NCBI GenBank assembly: GCA_016297855.1
Contig: JAEDFW010000011.1
Coordinates: forward strand, 1 to 26,425
DNA from: Oscillospiraceae bacterium
GTDB taxonomy: Bacteria > Bacillota > Clostridia > Oscillospirales > Oscillospiraceae
Length of the DNA stretch: 26,425 nt
Direction: 5' to 3'
Each line of letters starts with the position of its first letter. Positions within the stretch are counted from its first letter, which is position 1. The position numbers and the translations under genes are program-made. Shown in pieces: positions 1 to 6,477 of this stretch. The notes beneath the pieces are model-generated. The model was not told where the DNA came from. It did no database searches and worked only from the letters and a program-made list of their open reading frames with translations.

Positions 1-1219
1 CGTGGACAAAGTTGCCGTTACCGATGTACATACCGACGTGGTTGGCGTAGTCGCCCGAACCAAAGAACACAAGGTCGCCGACCTGCAGCTCGCTGCGCGA
101 GACGGCGGTGCCCTGATCCATCTGGTCGTCTGCCACGCGGTTCATTGAGTATCCGTACTGCTTCAGGCAGTAGTACATGAGACCCGAGCAGTCAAAGCCC
201 GTGCTGGGAGATGAGCCGCCGTAGACGTAGGGATAGCCGACAAACGAAAGGACAAAGTTTGCAATCTCAGTTGCAGTGCCGCTGCCGGCAGCTGTGGGCG
301 GCGTGTCCGAGCCGGACGCAATGTTGGAGGACAAATAGCGCCCGGAGACGTAGGCGGTGTGGCCATCATAACTGATGCGGTACCAGCCGTTGCTGCATTC
401 ACCCGTGACGGTGACAGACTCCCCGTAGCTGAGTGTACCGACCTGCGTGCTGCTCGACGACCAGGAGTCGCGCATATTGAGTGTGGAAGCCACGACATAC
501 ATGGTTGCATTCATATCGGAAACGGTTACGTTTCCATCAGAACTGTCGTCAACTACGGTGGCGCTAAGGACTTTCTCGTAGTAGTATTGGCGCAGACTCT
601 TGTAACAGCGCATCAGCATTGCCATACCCTCCTGCCGGGTAGTGGTGCCGTTCGGGTCAAGAATATCGCCGTTTTTTGAAGTTGTGCCGGTCACATAGCC
701 ATATTTGACGCAGATCTGCGCGGCCTCGACAGCCCAGTCTGCGACCTGATTTTTGTCGTAGAAGCCTGAAATGGACGAGCTGTCTGCCGAAGGCTTGAAC
801 GCGGCGGAGTAGCAGAAGTTTTCCACGATTTTGAAAAATTCCTGGCGCGTGAGGTAATTGTCAGGACGGAACGTGCCGTCAGGATAACCGCCCACAATAC
901 CAAGTTCATACGCTTTCAGAATCACCGGGTTTGAGGTGTCGGAAAAATAGTCAGTGCGCTCGGGGTCAATGCTGTTGCCGGTAAACTTTTCAAATATGTA
1001 CACGGCAAGCTCTGTCATTTCGCCGCGCGTGATGTTTTTCTTCAGGTCATATCCGGCGAAGGATTCCGGAATCAGACCCAACTCATTCATTTCGTTGTAT
1101 GACGGTTCGAACCAGCTGCTGTAGTTGACGCAGGTGACCTTGGCAAAGCAGGTGACAGTCATACCGGCCATGATACACATGGCAAGCAGCACGCACAGCG
1201 CGCGTTTTGCAAGTCTCAT
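1..1219 (-). CDS. Secreted SLH-SH3-NlpC/P60 peptidoglycan hydrolase (C-terminus cut by window edge)
   Basis: Translating the minus strand from the ATG at 1219 gives 406 residues that stay open to the window edge. Residues 1-26 look like a signal peptide: a basic start, a hydrophobic core and a cut after CFA. Residues about 35-205 carry S-layer-homology-like repeats, with motifs such as AYELGIVGGYPDGTFRPD and LTRQEF. Residues about 240-298 form a bacterial SH3 domain (LNMRDSWS, VGTLSYGE). From about 317 there is an NlpC/P60 domain with the catalytic Cys344 in GFDCSGL and the His394 region in NHVGMYIG. Proteins of this build are exported cysteine peptidases that cut cell-wall stem peptides, with SLH and SH3 parts holding them to the wall. 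The start codon overlaps the exonuclease III stop as ATGA, and a GGAGGA site lies just upstream. The third catalytic residue would lie near or beyond the cut. Family assignment is firm; the exact substrate is not visible. Confidence 0.93.
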   Translation of the reverse strand, partial: MRLAKRALCVLLAMCIMAGMTVTCFAKVTCVNYSSWFEPSYNEMNELGLIPESFAGYDLKKNITRGEMTELAVYIFEKFTGNSIDPERTDYFSDTSNPVILKAYELGIVGGYPDGTFRPDNYLTRQEFFKIVENFCYSAAFKPSADSSSISGFYDKNQVADWAVEAAQICVKYGYVTGTTSKNGDILDPNGTTTRQEGMAMLMRCYKSLRQYYYEKVLSATVVDDSSDGNVTVSDMNATMYVVASTLNMRDSWSSSSTQVGTLSYGESVTVTGECSNGWYRISYDGHTAYVSGRYLSSNIASGSDTPPTAAGSGTATEIANFVLSFVGYPYVYGGSSPSTGFDCSGLMYYCLKQYGYSMNRVADDQMDQGTAVSRSELQVGDLVFFGSGDYANHVGMYIGNGNFVH

Positions 1220-1983
1220 TGTAAAGATTCCTCCTTCAGTTCCAGTCCGATGGGGCAGTGGTCAGAGCCAAAGACCTCACTGTAGATCGGTGTTGCGGCA
1301 ATATGCTCACACAGACGGTTAGACGTCAGAAAATAGTCGATGCGCCAGCCTGCGTTATTGGCACGTGCGTTGAAGCGGTAGCTCCACCAGCTGTACGCAC
1401 CGGTCAAATCGGGATACAGATAGCGGAACGTGTCGGTAAAGCCTGCTGCGAGCAGCTCGGTAAACTTTGCGCGCTCTTCGTCGGAAAAACCGGCGTTTCC
1501 TCGGTTCGGTCCGGGATTCTTGAGATCGATGTCCTGATGCGCCACGTTCAGATCGCCTGCGGCAATCACAGGCTTGACGGTGTCGAGCGCACACAGTTTT
1601 TCGCGGAATGCGTCATCCCACTTCATTCGGTGATCGAGCCGCTTCAGACCATCCTGCGCGTTCGGCGTGTAGCAGGTCACAAAGTAAAAGTCTTCAAATT
1701 CCAGCGTGATCATCCGGCCTTCGTGATCGAGCGCCTCCACACCTACGCCGTAGGTGACGGAAAGCGGTTCGCGCCTTGTGAACACGGCTGTCCCGGAATA
1801 CCCCTTTTTTTCCGCTGAGCACCAGAATTGATGATACCCGGGCAAATCCAGCGTGATCTGGCCGGGCTGCAGTTTTGTCTCCTGCAGACAGAACAGATCG
1901 GCTTCTGCCGCTTGAAAAAACTCTGTAAAGCCTTTCTGCACGCAAGCGCGCAGACCGTTTACGTTCCATGAGATTAGTTTCAT
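1216..1983 (-). CDS. xth: Exodeoxyribonuclease III (AP endonuclease)
   Basis: A 255-residue enzyme of the exonuclease III/AP endonuclease family, which nicks DNA at abasic sites in base-excision repair and degrades 3' ends. The family's active-site motifs appear in order: SWNVNGLRA (Asn7), LQETKL (Glu35), YTPNAQ (Tyr105), AGDLNVAH (Asp144, Asn146), WRIDYFL and GSDHCPI (Asp241, His242). Length is normal for the family. I chose the ATG at 1983 because the family begins at MKLISWNVNG and a GAGG site lies upstream; the longer reading frame adds 17 unrelated residues. Its own promoter is at 2033-2061. The stop codon shares bases with the start of the NlpC/P60 gene, so the two are probably translationally coupled even though their functions are unrelated. 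Confidence 0.97.
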   Translation of the reverse strand: MKLISWNVNGLRACVQKGFTEFFQAAEADLFCLQETKLQPGQITLDLPGYHQFWCSAEKKGYSGTAVFTRREPLSVTYGVGVEALDHEGRMITLEFEDFYFVTCYTPNAQDGLKRLDHRMKWDDAFREKLCALDTVKPVIAAGDLNVAHQDIDLKNPGPNRGNAGFSDEERAKFTELLAAGFTDTFRYLYPDLTGAYSWWSYRFNARANNAGWRIDYFLTSNRLCEHIAATPIYSEVFGSDHCPIGLELKEESLQ

Positions 1984-2032
1984 TGTTGCATACCTCTGCA
2001 AGGTTGAGTGGTGATTTGACGGATTTTTCCCC

Positions 2033-2061
2033 ATTATAGCAGATTATGACAACCACCGCAA
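2033..2061 (-). promoter_or_regulatory. SigA-type promoter for exonuclease III
   Basis: On the minus strand, TTGCGG (2056-2061) and a perfect TATAAT (2033-2038) are separated by 17 bases, with a TGC extended -10. It lies about 50 bases before the xth start. Confidence 0.75.
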
Positions 2062-2091
2062 GATGTTTTGTAATTTTTTCGTAACCAAATG

Positions 2092-2120
2092 TTGTAATAC
2101 TGCAAAAAATATGATATAAC
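2092..2120 (+). promoter_or_regulatory. SigA-type promoter for murT, placed for a leaderless start
   Basis: TTGTAA (2092-2097) and TATAAC (2115-2120) are separated by exactly 17 bases. The expected transcription start, about 7 bases past the -10, falls on the A of the murT ATG at 2127, and no Shine-Dalgarno site precedes that ATG. An overlapping TATGAT (2110-2115) has no good -35 partner. Confidence 0.6.
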
Positions 2121-2126
2121 AGCTGC

Positions 2127-3497
2127 ATGAAACTTCAAGTCATGATAGCAGTTCTTGCCTGCAAGTTCTGCCGGTTTGCTATCCGCCTTCTGGGCAGGGG
2201 CGGTACGGATTTCCCGGGGCGCGTCGCGCTGAGAATCTGCCCGAATCTGCTTGGACAGCTTGCAAAGAACGTAACGACTGTGATCGTTACGGGCACCAAC
2301 GGAAAAACCACAACGTCTCGTATGATCGAGCAGTCGTGGCAGGACGCTGGAATTTCTTTCTTTGCCAACCGTTCTGGCGCAAATCTCCTGAGCGGTGTGA
2401 CGGCCGAATTCGCCATGAACAGTACTTCCACAGGAAAATGCCGCCATACGCATGCGCTCATTGAGTCCGACGAGGCTGCGTTCAAAGCCATCAGTAAATT
2501 TGTGGATGCAAAAGCCGTTGTTGTGACGAACGTATTTCGCGACCAGCTTGACCGCTATGGCGAGGTCACGCATACGCTGGAAAACATCAAGATCGGCATT
2601 GCGAACAGCTCCAACGCTGTGCTGTGTTTGAATGCGGACGACTCTCTTTGCACGTCGATCGCGGATGATGCGAAGCAGCCTGTGGTCTTCTACGGTGTTC
2701 AGACGCCGATCTACAAAGCGCGTGTGGATGAGCTGTCCGACGCGCCGTACTGCATCCGCTGTAAGCATGCGTATGAATACGACTATGTGACTTACGGTCA
2801 TCTGGGCAAATATCACTGCCCGGCGTGTGGCTATGCTCGTCCTGAGCCTTCCGTGGCAGTCAGCCAGATCGTGATCTCTGACGACGAGCATTCTGAGCTT
2901 GTGTTCTGCGTTGACGGCACGGAGTATCCAGCCAGCGTCAATCTGCCCGGCGGATACAATATATATAATGCATGCGCGTGCATGGCTGCGGGAAAAGCGA
3001 TGGGCCTTGACATGACTGTGACAGCAAAATCGCTTTCTGGTTTTGCATGCGGCTTCGGACGGATGGAGAAATTCAAGATTCACGATACCGACGTGCGCAT
3101 GATCCTCATCAAAAATCCCGCTGGCTGTAATCAGGTTTTAAATTTCCTCACGCAGAGAAAAGAGCCGTTCGTCTTTGCCGTGTGCCTCAATGACCGCGCG
3201 CAGGATGGCAAGGATGTGAGCTGGATCTGGGATGTGGACTTTGAACGGCTGGTCGGGATGGGCGATACGCTCAAGAGCATCTACGTCTCCGGCGTACGCG
3301 CAGAGGATATGGCGCTGCGCTTTAAATACGCTGGTTTCCCGGTGGACAGGCTCCATGTCGTCAAGGACTACGGCGCGCTGATGGAACAGGCGACCAAGCA
3401 GGATGCTCCGGTTTTCGTCATGCCGACATATACGGCGATGCTTGATCTGCGCGGAACGATCAGCAGGCGCTACGGTTACCGGCAATTCTGGGAATAA
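2127..3497 (+). CDS. murT: Lipid II isoglutaminyl synthase, MurT subunit
   Basis: A 456-residue Mur-ligase-like protein. With GatD it converts the D-glutamate of lipid II stem peptides to D-isoglutamine, using ATP and glutamine-derived ammonia at the inner membrane face. Visible marks are a P-loop VTGTNGKTTT (residues 54-63), the Mur central motif ESDEAAF (113-119), a zinc ribbon with Cys209/Cys212 and Cys231/Cys234 typical of MurT but not of MurC-F, and a C-terminal DUF1727 motif DGKDVSWIWD (360-369) that contains the family's catalytic aspartate region. gatD follows after 13 bases, as in other Firmicutes. The ATG at 2127 gives the expected N-terminus (a short hydrophobic stretch before the ligase domain) but has no ribosome binding site, which suggests a leaderless message. 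Confidence 0.96.
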   Translation: MKLQVMIAVLACKFCRFAIRLLGRGGTDFPGRVALRICPNLLGQLAKNVTTVIVTGTNGKTTTSRMIEQSWQDAGISFFANRSGANLLSGVTAEFAMNSTSTGKCRHTHALIESDEAAFKAISKFVDAKAVVVTNVFRDQLDRYGEVTHTLENIKIGIANSSNAVLCLNADDSLCTSIADDAKQPVVFYGVQTPIYKARVDELSDAPYCIRCKHAYEYDYVTYGHLGKYHCPACGYARPEPSVAVSQIVISDDEHSELVFCVDGTEYPASVNLPGGYNIYNACACMAAGKAMGLDMTVTAKSLSGFACGFGRMEKFKIHDTDVRMILIKNPAGCNQVLNFLTQRKEPFVFAVCLNDRAQDGKDVSWIWDVDFERLVGMGDTLKSIYVSGVRAEDMALRFKYAGFPVDRLHVVKDYGALMEQATKQDAPVFVMPTYTAMLDLRGTISRRYGYRQFWE

Positions 3498-3510
3498 GAG
3501 AGGAGAAGCT

Positions 3511-4239
3511 ATGGAATTAAAGATCTGTCACCTCTACCCGGATATTCTGAACCTCTATGGTGACCGTGGCAATATTCTCTGTATGGAACAACGCCTGCGC
3601 TGGCGCGGCGTCGACGTCGTGACCGAAGGTGTGTCTATCGGAGAAATGCTGGATGCTTCCCAATATGACCTCATCTTCGTTGGCGGCGGTCAGGATTTTG
3701 AGCAGGAAGTCCTGCTGGAGGATCTCAATGGCGGAAAAACAGCCGAACTGAAGGCTGCAATTGAAGATGGGATTGCGGTGCTGGCCATCTGCGGCGGATA
3801 CCAAATGCTGGGGCATTACTATGAGACATGGTACGGGCAGAAGTGCGCGTTCACGGGTGCGGTTGATCTCTACACCGTGGGCAGCAAACAGCGCATGATC
3901 GGCAACTATATGTTTTCCTGTGACGAACTGGATACGACCATCGTGGGCTTTGAAAACCACTCCGGCAAGACGTATCTTGGCTCTGGCGTGAAGCCGATGG
4001 GTAAAGTTCTCTCGGGCTACGGCAACAACGGCGAGGACGGCTTTGAGGGTGCGCGGTACAATAACGTGTTCGCCACCTATTCGCACGGCTGCTTGCTGCC
4101 GAAAAACCCGAAGCTCTGCGACCATATCCTGCAGACTGCGCTCACGCGCAAATACGGCGCGTGCGAGCTGCAGCCCATGGATGACGCGTTGGAGATTGCC
4201 GCGCATGACTACATGTGCGCGCGCCTGAGCCAGAAGTAA
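3511..4239 (+). CDS. gatD: Lipid II isoglutaminyl synthase, glutamine amidotransferase subunit GatD
   Basis: A 242-residue class I glutamine amidotransferase of the CobB/CobQ-like type. It hydrolyses glutamine and passes ammonia to MurT. The nucleophile is Cys94 in AICGGYQMLG, and the partner histidine is His192 in ATYSHGCLLPKNP. The N-terminal ICHLYPDILNLYGDRGN stretch is characteristic of GatD. The ATG at 3511 is preceded by AGAGGAGAAG at good spacing; an upstream in-frame start would overlap murT by about 95 bases and lacks family similarity. It is cotranscribed with murT. Its TAA stop directly abuts the ATG at 4240 of the following, frameshifted acetyltransferase gene. Confidence 0.96.
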   Translation: MELKICHLYPDILNLYGDRGNILCMEQRLRWRGVDVVTEGVSIGEMLDASQYDLIFVGGGQDFEQEVLLEDLNGGKTAELKAAIEDGIAVLAICGGYQMLGHYYETWYGQKCAFTGAVDLYTVGSKQRMIGNYMFSCDELDTTIVGFENHSGKTYLGSGVKPMGKVLSGYGNNGEDGFEGARYNNVFATYSHGCLLPKNPKLCDHILQTALTRKYGACELQPMDDALEIAAHDYMCARLSQK

Positions 4240-4301
4240 ATGCAGCTCAGAAGCTACAGGCCGGATGACTGCGAACGATTGCGGCGCTGTTCTATGAGAC
4301 G
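4240..4301 (+). other. Frameshifted 5' end of the GNAT-pyrophosphatase gene
   Basis: An ATG at 4240 directly follows the gatD stop and reads MQLRSYRPDDCERL, a typical GNAT opening. It then shifts out of frame and reaches TGA at about 4312. One extra base near 4280-4285 (TTGCGG becoming TTGGCGG) would restore ...CERLAALFYETVHTVNAKDY and join the long downstream frame. I read this as a one-base deletion in a G/C-rich run, either a real mutation or a sequencing error. Confidence 0.75.
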
Positions 4302-5036
4302 GTGCATACGGTGAACGCAAAGGACTATACGAAGCTGCAGCTGGATGGCTGGGCAACCGGAACAGTCGATTTAAATGCGTGGAATCGGTCGTTTCTGGAA
4401 CATGTTACCGTCGTAGCAGAAGAGAATGGTCGCATCGTGGGATTCGGTGATATCGACCTGAGAGGGTATCTCGACCGGCTGTACGTGCATAAGGATTATC
4501 AGCGGAAGGGGATTGCGGCTGCAATCTGCGATGTGCTGGAAACAGCCGTTTCGGCAGAAACCATCACCACGCACGCATCCATCACGGCAAAGCAATTTTT
4601 TTCCAGCCGCGGCTACCGTGTCGTGAAAGAGCAGCAGGTCGTGAGAAATGGTGTTGCGCTTATGAATTTCGAGATGCAAAAGCAGATGGAAAGAAACGAC
4701 GCGTTTTGGGCAGTGCTGGACGCATTGATCACGGACAATGAAATTGTAATTGATCGGCCGAAAGGCAGCGCGCATCCGCGATTTGAACACCTGATCTATC
4801 CGGTGGACTATGGTTATCTGAAGAACACTTCATCCATGGACGCAGGTGGGATTGATGTATGGATGGGAACAGACGGCGCAAGACAGCTTGACGCGCTCAT
4901 CTGCACGGTCGACTGCATGAAGCGAGATTCGGAGATCAAACTGCTGATCGGCTGCACGGAGCAGGAAAAGCAGCTTATTTATGAATTGCACAACAGCAGC
5001 CGGTATATGAAGGGAATCCTGATTCGGCGGCAATAG
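4302..5036 (+). CDS. GNAT acetyltransferase fused to an inorganic-pyrophosphatase-like domain (5' end frameshifted)
   Basis: The open frame from a GTG at 4302 encodes 244 residues, but homology-like sequence continues upstream in another frame to an ATG at 4240 (see 4240-4301). Residues 1-125 are a GNAT fold with an acetyl-CoA binding segment LYVHKDYQRKGIAAAI (about 60-75) and conserved WATG and FGDIDLRGYLDRL motifs. Residues about 131-244 resemble the small Firmicute proteins usually labelled inorganic pyrophosphatase: IDRPKGSAHPRFEHLIYPVDYGYL, GGIDVWMGT and a closing YMKGILIRR. Neither the acetyl acceptor nor pyrophosphatase activity can be read from the sequence. It lies third in the murT-gatD unit and ends just before a hairpin at 5041-5075. 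If the frameshift is real, the first helix of the GNAT domain is lost and only the second domain, possibly from the ATG at 4675, may remain useful. Confidence 0.82.
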   Translation: MHTVNAKDYTKLQLDGWATGTVDLNAWNRSFLEHVTVVAEENGRIVGFGDIDLRGYLDRLYVHKDYQRKGIAAAICDVLETAVSAETITTHASITAKQFFSSRGYRVVKEQQVVRNGVALMNFEMQKQMERNDAFWAVLDALITDNEIVIDRPKGSAHPRFEHLIYPVDYGYLKNTSSMDAGGIDVWMGTDGARQLDALICTVDCMKRDSEIKLLIGCTEQEKQLIYELHNSSRYMKGILIRRQ

Positions 5037-5040
5037 AAGA

Positions 5041-5075
5041 GCATCCCCGGCAGGCGTGTCGCTTGCCGGGGATGC
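5041..5075 (+). terminator. GC-rich hairpin after the murT operon
   Basis: The arms GCATCCCCGGCAGGC (5041-5055) and GCTTGCCGGGGATGC (5061-5075) pair over 15 bases with one G-U or mismatch. It begins four bases past the preceding stop. No T-run follows, so it may be an mRNA-stabilising or pausing hairpin acting with the next terminator. Confidence 0.6.
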
Positions 5076-5087
5076 CCGTACAAAGAA

Positions 5088-5115
5088 AAAAGACAAGCGG
5101 TAAGGCTTGTCTTTT
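5088..5115. terminator. Bidirectional intrinsic terminator between the murT operon and rpmB
   Basis: AAAAGACAAGC (5088-5098) pairs with GCTTGTCTTTT (5105-5115). T-runs flank it on both strands, so it can end the plus-strand murT operon and the minus-strand rpmB transcript. Confidence 0.8.
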
Positions 5116-5126
5116 CACTGTTTTCA

Positions 5127-5315
5127 TTAGATCGCGCGCTCAACCTTGTTCGAACGCAGGCATCTCGTACAGACGTAGACATGGCGCGGGGTACCGTCAA
5201 CAATCGCCTTGACGCGCTTGACGTTGGGCTTCCATGCTCTGTTCGCGCGTCTATGGGAGTGGGAAACCTTGATGCCGAACGTAACGCCCTTACCGCAGAT
5301 ATCGCATTTTGCCAT
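5127..5315 (-). CDS. rpmB: 50S ribosomal protein L28
   Basis: A 62-residue L28 of the large ribosomal subunit. It begins MAKCDICGKG and contains the family core KVSHSHRRANRAWKPNVKRV. Two cysteine pairs, CDIC and CTRC, show the zinc-binding (C+) form. I chose the ATG at 5315 because GAGGAGGTG stands at ideal spacing before it; a GTG three codons upstream overlaps that site. It is a single-gene unit with its own promoter (5377-5405) and a terminator shared with the convergent murT operon. Confidence 0.98.
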   Translation of the reverse strand: MAKCDICGKGVTFGIKVSHSHRRANRAWKPNVKRVKAIVDGTPRHVYVCTRCLRSNKVERAI

Positions 5316-5376
5316 CAGCTGCACCTCCTCGCCGTTGAAAAATCATTCATGCAGCGCTCAGAAAGCGCCGACCAAT

Positions 5377-5405
5377 ATAATAGCAGATGTTCCTTTAAAA
5401 TGCAA
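5377..5405 (-). promoter_or_regulatory. SigA-type promoter for rpmB
   Basis: On the minus strand, TTGCAT (5400-5405) and TATTAT (5377-5382) are separated by 17 bases, with a TGC extended -10. The leader is about 55 bases. Its -35 lies about 70 bases from the divergent hprK -35. Confidence 0.75.
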
Positions 5406-5477
5406 GCACATTTTGAAGGAAAAAGAAAAATTTTCTGAGATATTGTGCCTGACCGGCGACGGAACACAATTTACAGG

Positions 5478-5506
5478 TTGCCAAACACAGGAAAAGGGGG
5501 TATAAT
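5478..5506 (+). promoter_or_regulatory. SigA-type promoter for hprK
   Basis: TTGCCA (5478-5483) and a perfect TATAAT (5501-5506) are separated by 17 bases. This predicts a leader of about 25 bases before the hprK ATG. Confidence 0.8.
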
Positions 5507-5538
5507 CAAAAAACCGATTACAGTTTGAGGTGCAGCCT

Positions 5539-6477
5539 ATGTCAAATACCTATTCGGTTCCGCTCGCGGAGCTTGTCTCAGAGTTTAATCTGGATTTTTT
5601 TCACAAATCATCGGACTTTGAGAAGATCCGTGTCACGGTTGACGACATCAGCCGACCGGGTCTTCATCTGGCCGGCTTTTTTGACCACTTCGAGCCGATG
5701 AGAGTCTATGTCTGCGGTACGGTTGAGACTGCGTATCTGCTCAAGCTCTCCAGTGAGGATCGGAGGATCATTTTCGACAATTTTCTTTCCTATAAAATCC
5801 CTGCACTCATTTTTGCACGCGGCTTTGAGGCCATGCCCGAATGCTTGGAAATGGCGGAAAAGCATGATGTAACGGTGCTCAGCAGCAAGGATACGACGTC
5901 ATCGCTTGTTTCCAGCCTGATCACTTACCTGAAAATTGCGCTCGCGCCGCGTGTTACGCGCCATGGCGTACTGGTTGAGATCTACGGCGAGGGCATCTTG
6001 ATTAACGGTGACAGCGGCATCGGCAAGAGCGAGACGGCAATCGAGCTGGTTAAGCGCGGTCACCGGCTCATTGCTGATGACGCAGTGGAAATCAAAAAGG
6101 TTTCTTCGCGCGAACTCAACGGCGCTGCGCCCGAAGTACTGCGGCACTACATTGAGATCCGCGGCATCGGCGTGATTAACGTGGCAAAACTCTTCGGTAT
6201 GGGAGCAGTCAAGGATAACACCAGTATTGACCTGATCATCAACATGGTGCCCTGGCGCGATGGTGAGGCTTACGACCGTCTGGGTATGGAGACGCACTAC
6301 GAGGAAATTCTCGATGTGAAGGTGCCGTCTATCACCATCCCCATTACGCCTGGCCGAAATCTGGCTGTCATCTTTGAGGTTGCTGCAATGAACAACCGCC
6401 AGAAACGCATGGGTTATAATGCGGCGGTCGAGTTCACGGAGCAGATGAGCCGCTTCTTTGAAACGAGAGAAAGGTAA
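5539..6477 (+). CDS. hprK: HPr kinase/phosphorylase
   Basis: A 312-residue bifunctional enzyme that phosphorylates and dephosphorylates the serine of HPr and so governs carbon catabolite control in Firmicutes. The N-terminal half is the HPrK N-domain. The C-terminal half carries the Walker A GDSGIGKS (157-164), the preceding His142, Asp181-Asp182 after the P-loop helix, and the family signature EIRGIGVINV (206-215). Length is normal. The ATG at 5539 has GAGG eight bases upstream; the GTG three codons earlier overlaps that site. It is transcribed alone from a strong promoter. No HPr or Crh gene is present in this window. Its last 64 bases are overlapped antisense by the reading frame of the convergent transglutaminase-like gene. 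Confidence 0.97.
   Translation: MSNTYSVPLAELVSEFNLDFFHKSSDFEKIRVTVDDISRPGLHLAGFFDHFEPMRVYVCGTVETAYLLKLSSEDRRIIFDNFLSYKIPALIFARGFEAMPECLEMAEKHDVTVLSSKDTTSSLVSSLITYLKIALAPRVTRHGVLVEIYGEGILINGDSGIGKSETAIELVKRGHRLIADDAVEIKKVSSRELNGAAPEVLRHYIEIRGIGVINVAKLFGMGAVKDNTSIDLIINMVPWRDGEAYDRLGMETHYEEILDVKVPSITIPITPGRNLAVIFEVAAMNNRQKRMGYNAAVEFTEQMSRFFETRER

Noticed and set aside
163..510. Open frame antisense-like to, and shifted from, the NlpC/P60 gene
   Set aside because: It lies in another frame of a clear SH3-NlpC/P60 coding region, has arginine-rich low-complexity composition and matches no family.
2034..3083. Long 349-codon minus-strand frame opposite murT
   Set aside because: It is the antisense of a complete, motif-rich murT gene, has no ribosome binding site and no recognisable domain.
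4270..4312. Programmed ribosomal frameshift in the GNAT gene
   Set aside because: No slippery heptamer or downstream pseudoknot-like stem is evident at the shift; a simple one-base deletion explains it better.
3517..4356. 279-codon minus-strand frame opposite gatD
   Set aside because: It is a shadow of gatD caused by GC-biased third positions; histidine- and alanine-rich with no motif.
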